A stretch of DNA of 64,000 bases, from NCBI RefSeq assembly GCF_024205705.1, contig NZ_CP073115.1, positions 248,001 through 312,000 of the forward strand, in the 5' to 3' direction. This DNA comes from Neisseria subflava (GTDB lineage: Bacteria > Pseudomonadota > Gammaproteobacteria > Burkholderiales > Neisseriaceae). The stretch's first letter is position 1; each line of letters begins with the position of its first letter. Shown piece after piece: positions 43,379 to 52,207 of this stretch. The notes below the pieces were generated by a model, which was not told the origin of the DNA, ran no database searches, and worked only from the letters and a program-made list of their open reading frames with translations. The position numbers and the translations under genes are program-made.

Positions 43379-44293
43379 ATGCAGAATTTTGGCAAAGTGG
43401 CCGTGTTGATGGGCGGCTTCTCCAGCGAGCGCGAAGTTTCTCTGGACAGCGGCGCCGCTATTTTGGCTGCCTTGAAAAGCAAAGGCGTCGATGCCCATGC
43501 GTTCGATCCCAAAGAAACCCCGTTGTCTGAATTGAAAACCCAAGGGTTTCAGACGGCCTTCAATATTTTGCACGGCACTTTCGGCGAAGACGGCGCGATT
43601 CAAGGCGCGTTGGAACTGATGGGTATTCCTTATACCGGCAGCGGTGTGGCCGCTTCTGCGCTGGGTATGGACAAATACCGCTGCAAACTGATTTGGCAGG
43701 CCGTGGGTTTGCCTGTTCCTGAGTTTGCTGTATTGCATGACGACAGCGACTTTGATGCCGTTGAAGAAAAATTGGGCCTGCCGATGTTTGTGAAACCCGC
43801 CGCGGAAGGCAGCAGCGTCGGTGTGGTAAAAGTTAAAGAAAAAGGCCGTCTGAAAAGCGTTTACGAAGAATTGAAACATTTGCAGGGCGAAATTATTGCC
43901 GAACGCTTTATCGGCGGCGGCGAGTATTCTTGCCCGGTATTGAATGGCAAAGGCCTGCCGAGCATTCATATTATTCCGGCTACCGAGTTTTACGATTACG
44001 AAGCCAAATACAACCGCGACGATACGGTTTATCAATGCCCGTCGGAAGATTTGAGCGAGGATGAGGAAAACCTGATGCGCGAACTGGCCGTACGTGGCGC
44101 GCAGGCGATTGGTGCGGACGGCTGTTCGCGCGTGGACTTCCTGAAAGATACGGATGGTAAGCTGTATCTCTTGGAAATCAATACCTTGCCCGGTATGACC
44201 AGTCATAGTTTGGTGCCAAAATCTGCAGCCCATACTGGCGTAGATTTTGCTGATTTATGTATTGAGATTTTGAAGACCGCTCATGTGGGATGA
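43379..44293 (+). CDS. ddlB: D-alanine-D-alanine ligase DdlB
   Basis: ATP-grasp enzyme making the D-Ala-D-Ala dipeptide used by MurF. The 304-aa protein has VLMGGFSSEREVSLDSG, HGTFGEDGAIQGALEL, the ATP-grasp lysines (FVKPAAEGSSVGVVKV) and the C-terminal LEINTLPGMTSHSLVPKSA. Start ATG 43379 is preferred over an open extension to 43232. Its end overlaps ftsQ by 11 bp. The DUS pair upstream has one arm of the variant AGGTCGTCTGAA. Confidence 0.97.
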   Translation: MQNFGKVAVLMGGFSSEREVSLDSGAAILAALKSKGVDAHAFDPKETPLSELKTQGFQTAFNILHGTFGEDGAIQGALELMGIPYTGSGVAASALGMDKYRCKLIWQAVGLPVPEFAVLHDDSDFDAVEEKLGLPMFVKPAAEGSSVGVVKVKEKGRLKSVYEELKHLQGEIIAERFIGGGEYSCPVLNGKGLPSIHIIPATEFYDYEAKYNRDDTVYQCPSEDLSEDEENLMRELAVRGAQAIGADGCSRVDFLKDTDGKLYLLEINTLPGMTSHSLVPKSAAHTGVDFADLCIEILKTAHVG

Positions 44294-45002
44294 TGCAGGC
44301 GCACTGGGTCGGCTGACCCGCCGGCTATTGTTGCTGATGGCCTTTCTGCTGATAGGTTCGGGCATAGCTTGGCTTTACAATTCCAAATATTTCCCTGTGA
44401 AACAGATTGCCATTCAGGGTAAGCTGAAATATGCTTCCGGCAAAGAATTGCAAAATGTTGCACGAGAGCATATCAGGGGTAATATGTTCCGTGCCGATAT
44501 TGATGCGGCGCAGGCCGCTTTTCAGGAGTTGCCTTGGATTGACTCGGCAATGGTTCGCCGCCGTTTTCCGGAGACCGTGGAAATTATCCTGACCGAGCGC
44601 GTGCCGGTTGCACACTGGCGCGCTGGCGGCTTGGTGGACAGTAAGGGTAATGTGTTTGCCGCAAGCCTGAAACAGGACCTGCCTATATTTGAAGGGCAGC
44701 AGGGGACAGGCAAAGACATGGTCAAACATTATGCGGACTTTTCCGGTATTTTGAGTCCGTTGAAACTGACCATCAAAGAATTGATCTACACGCCGCGTTC
44801 GGCATGGCTGCTTGTATTGGACAACGGCATTACCGTGCGCTTGGGGCGTGAAAACGAAATCAAACGTTTGCAGCAGTTTGCCCAGATTTGGCCGTCGCTG
44901 CTGCGTAAAAAACAAAGTCGTATCGAGTATGTCGATATGCGTTATAAGGATGGTTTTTCAGTCCGTTACAGGCCGTCTGAAAATCCTTCCGACAGTGAAT
45001 AG
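44283..45002 (+). CDS. ftsQ: Cell division protein FtsQ
   Basis: A bitopic divisome protein of 239 aa: short cytoplasmic tail, one membrane segment (LLLLMAFLLIGSGIAWLY), a periplasmic POTRA domain (VKQIAIQGKLKYASGKELQN) and a beta domain (RRRFPETVEIILTERVPVAHW). It recruits FtsL-FtsB. A DUS near the 3' end encodes the tail residues RPSEN. It overlaps ddlB and precedes ftsA. Confidence 0.93.
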   Translation: MWDDAGALGRLTRRLLLLMAFLLIGSGIAWLYNSKYFPVKQIAIQGKLKYASGKELQNVAREHIRGNMFRADIDAAQAAFQELPWIDSAMVRRRFPETVEIILTERVPVAHWRAGGLVDSKGNVFAASLKQDLPIFEGQQGTGKDMVKHYADFSGILSPLKLTIKELIYTPRSAWLLVLDNGITVRLGRENEIKRLQQFAQIWPSLLRKKQSRIEYVDMRYKDGFSVRYRPSENPSDSE

Positions 45003-45076
45003 CCGATTAGACGTGAAGCAATCTTGTTTCAAAAATAATCAAACCGTCAGTCAGACAACATAGCGAACGAGCAATT

Positions 45077-46330
45077 ATGGAACAACAACAAAATAAATAT
45101 ATCAGTGCCTTAGACATTGGTACGTCCAAGGTCATCGCCTTAATCGGCGAGATTCGGGAAGATAATGAAATCCACATTGTCGGCTTGGGACAAAGCCCTT
45201 CACGCGGCCTGCGTGCAGGTATGGTGACCAATATCGACGCTACCGCGCAAGCCATTCGTCAGGCGGTAGAAGATGCCGAGTTGATGGCAGATACCAAAAT
45301 TTCCCACGTTGTTACCGGTATTGCCGGTAACCATATCCGCAGCCTGAATTCACAAGGCGTGGTCAAAATTAAAGATGGCGAAGTATCGCAAGCCGACATC
45401 GATCGTGCCATCGAAACAGCCAAAGCCATCAATATTCCGCCTGATCACAACATCTTGCATACCGTGGTTCAAGAATACATCATCGACAACCAACCCGGTG
45501 TGAAAGAGCCTATCGGCATGAGCGGCGTGCGTTTGGATACCCGTGTACACATCATTACCGGTGCGAACACTGCTTTGCAAAATATCCAAAAATGTATCCA
45601 ACGCTGCGGCCTGCAAATGGATCAAATCATGCTTCAGCCTTTGGCAAGCGGTCACGCTGTTTTGACTGAAGACGAAAAAGATTTGGGTGTGTGCGTCATC
45701 GATATCGGCGGCGGTACGACCGACATCGCGGTTTATACCAATGGCGCCATCCGCCATACTGCGGTTATTCCCGTTGCCGGCGATTTGATTACCAAAGACT
45801 TGGCGCAAGCCCTGCGTACGCCGCACAGTGCCGCCGAGTACATCAAAATCCATTACGGCGCCGCCATTCCGACTATGGACGGCTTGGATGAAATGATTGA
45901 AGTTCCTAGTGTTGGCGACCGTCAATCACGTCAAATTTCACGCCGTGTATTGGCTGAAATCATCGGTCCGCGCGTAGAAGAGATTTTGGAATTGACGCTG
46001 AACGAATTGCGCCGTTCCGGCTTCCCTGAAGAAGTGCTGACTTCCGGTATCGTTTTGACCGGCGGTGCTTCTATGTTGACCGGTATTGTTGAGTTGGCGG
46101 AAGAAGTCTTTAATTTGCCGGCACGTATCGGTGTTCCACAAGAAATGGGCGGTGTATCCGAGCGTATCCGCAATCCACGCTATTCAACAGCAATTGGCCT
46201 GCTTCAGACGGCCTATGCTGCCGAAGAGGGTGAACAAACCAGCCGAACCGGTGCGATTGCCCTGAATGATTCAGGTAAAAAAATGGGTCTGTGGGAAAAA
46301 ATCCAAAGATTCTTCAGAGACAATTTCTGA
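45077..46330 (+). CDS. ftsA: Cell division protein FtsA
   Basis: Actin-like ATPase that tethers FtsZ to the membrane. The 417-aa protein has the phosphate loops SALDIGTSKVIALIGE and CVIDIGGGTTDIAVYT, the SHVVTGIAGNHI 1C-domain segment, and a C-terminal amphipathic membrane-targeting helix (LWEKIQRFFRDNF). Length and motifs are standard. Confidence 0.97.
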   Translation: MEQQQNKYISALDIGTSKVIALIGEIREDNEIHIVGLGQSPSRGLRAGMVTNIDATAQAIRQAVEDAELMADTKISHVVTGIAGNHIRSLNSQGVVKIKDGEVSQADIDRAIETAKAINIPPDHNILHTVVQEYIIDNQPGVKEPIGMSGVRLDTRVHIITGANTALQNIQKCIQRCGLQMDQIMLQPLASGHAVLTEDEKDLGVCVIDIGGGTTDIAVYTNGAIRHTAVIPVAGDLITKDLAQALRTPHSAAEYIKIHYGAAIPTMDGLDEMIEVPSVGDRQSRQISRRVLAEIIGPRVEEILELTLNELRRSGFPEEVLTSGIVLTGGASMLTGIVELAEEVFNLPARIGVPQEMGGVSERIRNPRYSTAIGLLQTAYAAEEGEQTSRTGAIALNDSGKKMGLWEKIQRFFRDNF

Positions 46331-46494
46331 TAAAAGCGTTCAGGGCAAGCGGTGTAGAATCCGTTTGTCCTGAATATTTAAGTAGAATTAAACGGTTTTA
46401 AATAATTGCCAAGTGAATAATTTAAAACTTGTATATTTTCTGTTAAAAATTGTAGTAAAAATATAACGCCGACAGTCGGATGATAAGAAGATTT

Positions 46495-46524
46495 TTGCCA
46501 GTATCAGGATACTTCTTATATAAT
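46495..46524 (+). promoter_or_regulatory. Predicted ftsZ promoter
   Basis: TTGCCA (46495-46500), an 18-bp spacer and TATAAT (46519-46524), about 60 bp before ftsZ in a 252-bp AT-rich gap. In the gonococcus the ftsA-ftsZ gap is known to hold several ftsZ promoters. No gene is visible here. Confidence 0.65.
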
Positions 46525-46582
46525 ACGGATAATAAGTTATTTTTGAACCGTCCTTATAAAGCGGGGCGCGGAGGATTATTGA

Positions 46583-47782
46583 ATGGAATTTGTTTACGAC
46601 GTAGCAGAATCAGCAACAAGCCCTGCTGTTATCAAAGTTATCGGTTTGGGTGGCGGCGGCTGTAATGCCATCAACAACATGGTTGCCAACACTATTCACG
46701 GTGTTGAGTTCATCAGTGCCAATACCGATGCGCAATCATTGGCTAAAAACAATGCGGCTAAACGCATTCAATTGGGTACAAACCTGACTCGCGGTTTGGG
46801 TGCCGGTGCAAATCCTGAAATAGGCCGCGCCGCAGCCCAAGAAGATCGCGAAGCCATCGAAGATGCCATCCGCGGTGCAAACATGCTGTTCATCACTACC
46901 GGTATGGGTGGCGGTACAGGTACCGGCTCTGCTCCTGTTGTGGCTGAAATCGCTAAAGAAATGGGTATCCTGACCGTTGCGGTTGTAACACGTCCGTTTG
47001 CTTACGAAGGCAAACGCGTACACATCGCTCAAGCAGGTTTGGATCAGCTCAAAGAGCGCGTTGACTCCCTGATTATTATCCCGAACGACAAATTGATGAC
47101 TGCCTTGGGCGAAGATGTGACCATGCGTGAAGCTTTCCGTGCGGCCGACAATGTACTGCGTGACGCGGTTGCCGGTATTTCCGAAGTGGTGACTTGCCCG
47201 AGCGACATGATCAACTTGGACTTCGCCGACGTGAAAACTGTGATGAGCAATCGCGGCATCGCCATGATGGGTTCAGGTTTTGCGCAAGGTATCGACCGTG
47301 CCCGTTTGGCTACCGATCAAGCTATCTCCAGCCCGCTCTTGGATAATGTTACTTTGGATGGTGCACGCGGTGTATTGGTAAACATTACCACTGCTCCTGG
47401 CTGCCTGAAAATGTCTGAGTTCAACGAGATTATGCGCATCGTCAACCAAAATGCACACCCTGAAGTGGAATGCAAATTTGGTGCTGCCGAAGATGAGAGC
47501 ATGAGCGAAGACGCTATCCGTATTACCATTATTGCTACCGGCTTGAAAGAAAACGGTACTGACAACCAACTGCGTGCTGCTGCCCGTACCCAACAATTGG
47601 TACGCGGTGCGGAAGAAGCGCCTCAAGCTCAAAGCCAAAGCAGTGCTGAAAGCCTGGTTCGTACCAACCGCAATATTCGTTCTATGAATCTGACTGCGGC
47701 TGATTTCAGCAACCAGTCTGTACTGGATGACTTTGAAATTCCAGCAATCTTGCGCCGTCAGCAACACACTCCTGAGAAATAA
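46583..47782 (+). CDS. ftsZ: Cell division GTPase FtsZ
   Basis: Tubulin homologue that forms the Z ring. The 399-aa product has the N-terminal GLGGGGCNAINNMV, the GTP signature GGGTGTGSAPVVAEIAKEMG, the T7-loop region DFADVKTVMSNRGIAMMG, a variable linker and the C-terminal peptide DDFEIPAILRRQ that binds FtsA and ZipA. The ribosome site GCGGAGGATT precedes the ATG. It is the last gene of the dcw cluster. Confidence 0.98.
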   Translation: MEFVYDVAESATSPAVIKVIGLGGGGCNAINNMVANTIHGVEFISANTDAQSLAKNNAAKRIQLGTNLTRGLGAGANPEIGRAAAQEDREAIEDAIRGANMLFITTGMGGGTGTGSAPVVAEIAKEMGILTVAVVTRPFAYEGKRVHIAQAGLDQLKERVDSLIIIPNDKLMTALGEDVTMREAFRAADNVLRDAVAGISEVVTCPSDMINLDFADVKTVMSNRGIAMMGSGFAQGIDRARLATDQAISSPLLDNVTLDGARGVLVNITTAPGCLKMSEFNEIMRIVNQNAHPEVECKFGAAEDESMSEDAIRITIIATGLKENGTDNQLRAAARTQQLVRGAEEAPQAQSQSSAESLVRTNRNIRSMNLTAADFSNQSVLDDFEIPAILRRQQHTPEK

Positions 47783-47798
47783 TCAGGATAAGGTATGA

Positions 47799-47829
47799 AA
47801 AGACCTGCCTTTAAGGCAGGTCTTTTTTA
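47799..47829 (+). terminator. Intrinsic terminator of ftsZ
   Basis: AAAGACCTGCCTT and AAGGCAGGTCTTT form a tight stem followed by a T run, 17 bp after ftsZ. Confidence 0.9.
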
Positions 47830-47844
47830 TTGGCAAAATAAACT

Positions 47845-47876
47845 CAAGGCCGTCTGAAAATTTTCAGACGGCCTTA
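47845..47876 (-). terminator. Inverted DUS terminator of ispH
   Basis: A tight inverted DUS pair between the ftsZ terminator and the convergent ispH stop. Confidence 0.8.
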
Positions 47877-47901
47877 AGTTCAAATAAAGCAAATAACAAA
47901 C

Positions 47902-48870
47902 TTACCCTTTATTGAGAATTTGCTTGTTTTCACCCTCACGACGCAACTCTTTGGGCAAGACAAATACAATGCTTTCTTCTGCACCGTCACCTTCACGTAT
48001 GGTTTCATGTCCCCAATCTTGAATGGTTTGTAAGACTTCTCGAACCAAGACTTCGGGTGCGGATGCCCCGGCAGTTACACCAACCTTGGTTTTGTTTTCA
48101 AACCATTCTTTTTTCAGGTAGGAAGCATTATCGACCATATAGGCATCAACTCCTCGCAATGCGGCTACTTCACGCAAGCGGTTGCTGTTGGAAGAGTTAG
48201 GCGAGCCGACAACAATCACGAGATCGCATTCTTCCGCCAATTCTTTAACGGCAGTTTGGCGGTTGGTTGTGGCGTAGCAGATGTCTTCTTTGTGCGGATT
48301 GCGGATATTTGGGAAGCGTTGATTTAAGGCTGCAATGATGTCTTTGGTTTCATCCACCGATAAAGTGGTTTGGCTGACGTAGGCAAGTTTGTCAGGATTT
48401 TTGACGTTCAGTCCGGCTACATCGTCCACTGTCTCAACCAGAAACATTTTGCCCGGAGGCAATTGTCCCATTGTACCTTCTACTTCGACGTGGCCTTTGT
48501 GGCCGATCATGATGATTTCGTAATCTTGCTCATCGAGGCGGGCTACTTCTTTATGGACTTTGGTTACCAAAGGGCAGGTGGCATCAAAAACGCGGAAACC
48601 GCGTTGTGCCGCTTCTTCCTGTACGGCTTTGGATACGCCGTGAGCCGAGTAAATCAGCGTGGCACCCTTTGGGACATCCGCCAAGTCATCGACAAAGACG
48701 GCACCTTTTGCCCGTAGATTGTCCACGACGAATTTGTTGTGAACGACCTCATGGCGGACGTAAATAGGCGCGCCGAATTCTTCGAGTGCACGTTCAACAA
48801 TGCTGATGGCGCGGTCAACGCCGGCACAAAAGCCGCGGGGATTGGCAAGGATAATGGTTTTTTGAGTCAT
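47902..48870 (-). CDS. ispH: 4-hydroxy-3-methylbut-2-enyl diphosphate reductase IspH
   Basis: IspH reduces HMBPP to IPP and DMAPP, the last step of the MEP isoprenoid pathway, and so supplies the undecaprenyl carrier used by MraY. The 322-aa enzyme has the three cluster cysteines in NPRGFCAGVDRAI, DATCPLVTKVH and EDICYATTNRQ, and the HGVS and TAGASAPE segments. ATG 48870 (MTQKTIILANP) is chosen; the upstream extension runs through a DUS and is not credible. lspA lies just upstream. Confidence 0.97.
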   Translation of the reverse strand: MTQKTIILANPRGFCAGVDRAISIVERALEEFGAPIYVRHEVVHNKFVVDNLRAKGAVFVDDLADVPKGATLIYSAHGVSKAVQEEAAQRGFRVFDATCPLVTKVHKEVARLDEQDYEIIMIGHKGHVEVEGTMGQLPPGKMFLVETVDDVAGLNVKNPDKLAYVSQTTLSVDETKDIIAALNQRFPNIRNPHKEDICYATTNRQTAVKELAEECDLVIVVGSPNSSNSNRLREVAALRGVDAYMVDNASYLKKEWFENKTKVGVTAGASAPEVLVREVLQTIQDWGHETIREGDGAEESIVFVLPKELRREGENKQILNKG

Positions 48871-48883
48871 GTGTGTTCCGTTT

Positions 48884-49390
48884 TCAGACGGCCTTTGTGT
48901 CGTTTGAAGGTGTTTTTTTGTGCAGCAAACCATCTAATACCAAGCAAACCGCGCCAACGCAGATAAAGCTGTCGGCAATGTTAAATGCTGGATAGAACCA
49001 GTTTTGCCAATAGAAAAGCAGAAAATCGACAACGTGGCCGTGAATCAGACGGTCAACTACATTGCCAATCGCGCCTCCGATAATCATGGCTGCCCCCAGT
49101 TTGCCCCAGCGTCCAAACTCATCGCGCCAGATGGCACGGGCCAAATACAGGCTGATGACGACGGCCAGACCTAAAAAGAAGAATTTTTGCCAGCCGCCTT
49201 GGTCGGCCAAAAAGCTGAATGCCGCGCCTGGATTATAGGCAAGCGTCAGGTCAAAAAAGTCTGGAATGATATTGAGGCGTTCGCCTTCGGTAAAGTGTTT
49301 CAAGATTTCCCATTTGCTCAGTTGGTCAAGAATGATGGCAACGAGGGAAAGTAAGAAAAAGGGTGTTTTTGCAGAAGAGGATGAACTCAT
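48884..49390 (-). CDS. lspA: Lipoprotein signal peptidase LspA
   Basis: Signal peptidase II, an inner-membrane aspartyl protease that cleaves prolipoproteins such as LptM and the M23 lipoprotein of this window. The 168-aa protein has four helices and the catalytic aspartates in GGAIGNVVDRLIHGHVVDFL and FNIADSFICVG. ATG 49390 (MSSSSSAKTPFF) is preferred; the longer frame to 49498 reads through DUS. The ispH start is 13 bp downstream, the usual lspA-ispH order. Confidence 0.95.
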   Translation of the reverse strand: MSSSSSAKTPFFLLSLVAIILDQLSKWEILKHFTEGERLNIIPDFFDLTLAYNPGAAFSFLADQGGWQKFFFLGLAVVISLYLARAIWRDEFGRWGKLGAAMIIGGAIGNVVDRLIHGHVVDFLLFYWQNWFYPAFNIADSFICVGAVCLVLDGLLHKKTPSNDTKAV

Positions 49391-49538
49391 GTTTTCAGAC
49401 GGTTTATGTAATAAAGGGCTTATTTTACCTGAAAGCAGGCAGGAAGTGTTTGCGATGGCAACGACGTTAAGGCCGTCTGAAAATCGAAACGCCGCCATTT
49501 GAATGTATCAAAGGGCGGCGTGGCATGTATGTGAGGGC

Positions 49539-50438
49539 TTATTGGTTTTTAAGCAATGGGAAGCCCAGTTTTTCGCGGCTTTCTACGAATTTTTGAGCAA
49601 CGATACGGCTCAGTGCACGAATGCGGCCGATGTAGGTTGCGCGTTCGGTAACGGAAATGGCGCCGCGTGCATCCAAGAGGTTGAACGTGTGGCCGGCTTT
49701 GAGTACAAGCTCGTAAGCAGGCAGGGCAAGACTGGTATCTTCAACTGCAAGTAGGCGTTTGGCTTGTTCTTCGTAGTCGTTGAATTGGCGCAAGAGCCAA
49801 TCGGCATCGCTGTATTCGAAGTTGTAGGTAGATTGTTCGACTTCGTTTTGATGATAAACGTCGCCGTAAGTGACGATGTTGCCATCAAGGGTTTTTGCCC
49901 AAACGAGGTCGTACACATTTTCCACGCCTTGCAGATACATGGCGAGACGCTCGATGCCGTAGGTGATTTCGCCAAGTACAGGGGAGCAGTCGATACCGCC
50001 GACTTGTTGGAAGTAGGTGAATTGGGTTACTTCCATGCCGTTGAGCCAAACTTCCCAACCCAAGCCCCAAGCGCCGAGAGTAGGGTTTTCCCAGTCGTCT
50101 TCGACAAAGCGGATGTCGTGTACTTTAGGGTCGATACCCAATTCGCGCAGGGAATCGAGGTAGAGGTCTTGAATATTGGCTGGTGCAGGTTTGAGCGCAA
50201 CTTGGAATTGATAGTAGTGTTGCAGACGGTTGGGGTTGTCGCCATAGCGGCCGTCTTTGGGGCGGCGGCTGGGTTGAACGTAAGCGGCAAACCAAGGCTC
50301 CGGGCCTAATGCACGCAGGCAGGTGGCTGGATGGGAAGTCCCGGCACCGACTTCCATATCGAAAGGTTGGATAACGGTGCAGCCTTTGTCTGCCCAGTAG
50401 TTTTGTAATTTGAAAATAATTTGTTGGAAGGTGAGCAT
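49539..50438 (-). CDS. glyQ: Glycyl-tRNA synthetase alpha subunit GlyQ
   Basis: The 299-aa catalytic alpha chain of the alpha2beta2 glycyl-tRNA synthetase. It has the class II core with QPFDMEVGAGTSHPATCLRA, PDGRYG-like FAAYVQPSRRPKDGRYGDN and GWEVWLNGMEVTQFTYFQQ. The family size is normal. The beta subunit gene glyS is not adjacent; lspA lies downstream. Confidence 0.97.
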   Translation of the reverse strand: MLTFQQIIFKLQNYWADKGCTVIQPFDMEVGAGTSHPATCLRALGPEPWFAAYVQPSRRPKDGRYGDNPNRLQHYYQFQVALKPAPANIQDLYLDSLRELGIDPKVHDIRFVEDDWENPTLGAWGLGWEVWLNGMEVTQFTYFQQVGGIDCSPVLGEITYGIERLAMYLQGVENVYDLVWAKTLDGNIVTYGDVYHQNEVEQSTYNFEYSDADWLLRQFNDYEEQAKRLLAVEDTSLALPAYELVLKAGHTFNLLDARGAISVTERATYIGRIRALSRIVAQKFVESREKLGFPLLKNQ

Positions 50439-50519
50439 GGTGGATGGAATAGATTGGAATAAAGAGGGTATTTTACTGTTTTGAGCCTGTTTTGGATAGG
50501 CTGAAGGAAGCGGCGTAGG

Positions 50520-50702
50520 TTATTTGCCGTCCAATAGGTCTGAAAAAGGGTCGTCTTCTGAAGAAACGGTGTATTTTTCTTGCGCCCATTCGCCTAAATC
50601 AATGAGTTTACACCGTTTGCTGCAGAAAGGGCGGTAGGGGCTGTCGGTATTCCAAACGACTTCTTTGTGGCAGGTCGGACATTTTACAACAGGAGCGGTC
50701 AT
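50520..50702 (-). CDS. yacG: DNA gyrase inhibitor / zinc-binding protein YacG
   Basis: A 60-aa zinc protein with CPTCHK near the start and FCSKRCKLIDLGEWA, a C4 zinc finger typical of YacG, which binds GyrB and inhibits gyrase. The ATG overlaps the coaE stop, the usual coaE-yacG arrangement downstream of pilD. Confidence 0.93.
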   Translation of the reverse strand: MTAPVVKCPTCHKEVVWNTDSPYRPFCSKRCKLIDLGEWAQEKYTVSSEDDPFSDLLDGK

Positions 50703-51319
50703 GCAGTTTCTTTCAGTGATTGTGCAATGGATTGATAGTATTGATGCAGGCGGAAAACCTTGATTTTCGCTTCTTCCAAGCTATGAGTATTGTTCAATAC
50801 GTCGTCAGCATGAAGCAGTCTGTCAGATCGGGAAGCTTGGGTAGACATGATTTGGCGCGTCTGTTCTTCTGAAAAACCATTGCGTTGATATACGCGTTCG
50901 ATTTGGACGGACTCTGGAACATCTACAACCAAAATGCGGTCGGTCTCCGCTTTAAATGCCGGATTCTCAATTAAAAGCGGGACATCGACAATGCCGTAAG
51001 TAGAGGAAGCAAGTTGTTGTTTCTGCTGTTGGATTTTGTTTAAGATTAATGGCAGAAGCAGCTTTTCCAGTTGTTTTTTGGATTGAGGCCGTCTGAAAAC
51101 CTCTTCCCGTAAAGCCGTACGATTCAGACGGCCTTCGTTGTCAAAAACCTCATCACCAAAAAGCTGACGGATGGCTGGAAGCGCTTCGCCGTTTTCAGCG
51201 GTCAGTGAGCGGCTGATGGCATCGGCATCGATAATGGGTACGCCAAGTTCGGCAAACATTTGGGCGACAGATGATTTGCCGCTGCCGATACCGCCGGTCA
51301 AGCCTATCCATAATGTCAT
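50699..51319 (-). CDS. coaE: Dephospho-CoA kinase CoaE
   Basis: CoaE phosphorylates dephospho-CoA, the last step of CoA synthesis. The 206-aa enzyme has the P-loop GLTGGIGSGKSSVAQMF, DADAISR and the VVDVPLLIE segment. ATG 51319 overlaps the pilD stop; the frame upstream belongs to the pilD shadow. Inside the gene, at about 51084-51137, two DUS face each other about 25 bp apart and would form a hairpin in the mRNA. Confidence 0.96.
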   Translation of the reverse strand: MTLWIGLTGGIGSGKSSVAQMFAELGVPIIDADAISRSLTAENGEALPAIRQLFGDEVFDNEGRLNRTALREEVFRRPQSKKQLEKLLLPLILNKIQQQKQQLASSTYGIVDVPLLIENPAFKAETDRILVVDVPESVQIERVYQRNGFSEEQTRQIMSTQASRSDRLLHADDVLNNTHSLEEAKIKVFRLHQYYQSIAQSLKETA

Positions 51320-52206
51320 TATCGGAATCCTGATTGTACGAGCCACCATTGAACCAGTTGGGTAATAGGTGCATTGGCAACCAAAATAATCCATCCTGCT
51401 ACAGCGAGGCTGGGACCAAAAGCAAAATATTGGCCTTTGCCGACGCGGGCGATGAGTACGCCTAACAGCCCGACTAAGGCAGCCATAAAGATCAGAACAG
51501 GCAAAATTCCTACGCCCAGCCATGCACCGAGTGCGGCCAAAAGTTTGAAGTCGCCATTGCCCATGCCGATTTTACCGGTCAGAAGTTTATAGACGGCGCA
51601 TAAAGTATAAAGGCTCATATAGCCTGCAATCGCACCCCAAACGGCTGAATGCAGGGGAACGAATGTATCATTCAGATTAAACAGCAGGCCGATCCAAATT
51701 AGGGGCTGAGTCAGGCTGTCGGGCAAATATTGCGTATCGGCATCGATAAAGGTCAGCGCAATCAATATGGCAGTCAGAATTAATCCGCCAATAGTTGCCC
51801 ATGACCAGCCGTATTGCCACGCGACAATACCGAATAAGACACCTGTCAGCAGCTCAATCAACGGATAGCGTATGCTGATATGGGTTTTGCAGGCGTGGCA
51901 TTTCCCACCTAGGAAAACATAGCTGAGGATGGGCATATTTTGCCAAACTCTGATCGGACTTTTGCATTTTGGGCAGCGTGAATCCGGTTTACGCAGATTA
52001 AATGGCTGTTTTTCTTCGTCTGTCAGCTCGATGCCCAAATGCTCTTTGGAAAATTGTGTCCATTCACGCTCCATCATTATCGGCGTGCGATAAATGACGA
52101 CATTCAGAAAGCTACCAATCAGTAATCCTAAAATAACGGCTAAAGGAATCGCGAATGGCGCAAGAACGGAGAGGGCGTCGATGGCAGAGTAAATACTATC
52201 AAGCAT
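51319..52206 (-). CDS. pilD: Type IV prepilin peptidase PilD
   Basis: PilD cleaves the leader peptide of type IV prepilins and N-methylates the new N-terminus at the inner membrane. The 295-aa protein has the zinc-binding Cys pairs CPKC and CHAC, the aspartic protease signatures FIDADTQYLPD and GMGNGDFKLLAALG, and about eight membrane helices. It overlaps coaE and follows pilG after one base, forming a pilF-pilG-pilD-coaE-yacG run. Confidence 0.96.
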   Translation of the reverse strand: MLDSIYSAIDALSVLAPFAIPLAVILGLLIGSFLNVVIYRTPIMMEREWTQFSKEHLGIELTDEEKQPFNLRKPDSRCPKCKSPIRVWQNMPILSYVFLGGKCHACKTHISIRYPLIELLTGVLFGIVAWQYGWSWATIGGLILTAILIALTFIDADTQYLPDSLTQPLIWIGLLFNLNDTFVPLHSAVWGAIAGYMSLYTLCAVYKLLTGKIGMGNGDFKLLAALGAWLGVGILPVLIFMAALVGLLGVLIARVGKGQYFAFGPSLAVAGWIILVANAPITQLVQWWLVQSGFR

Positions 52207-52207
52207 A

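Noticed and set aside
46480..46665. 61-aa frame overlapping the ftsZ start
   Set aside because: It lies over the ftsZ promoter and start in another frame and has no support.
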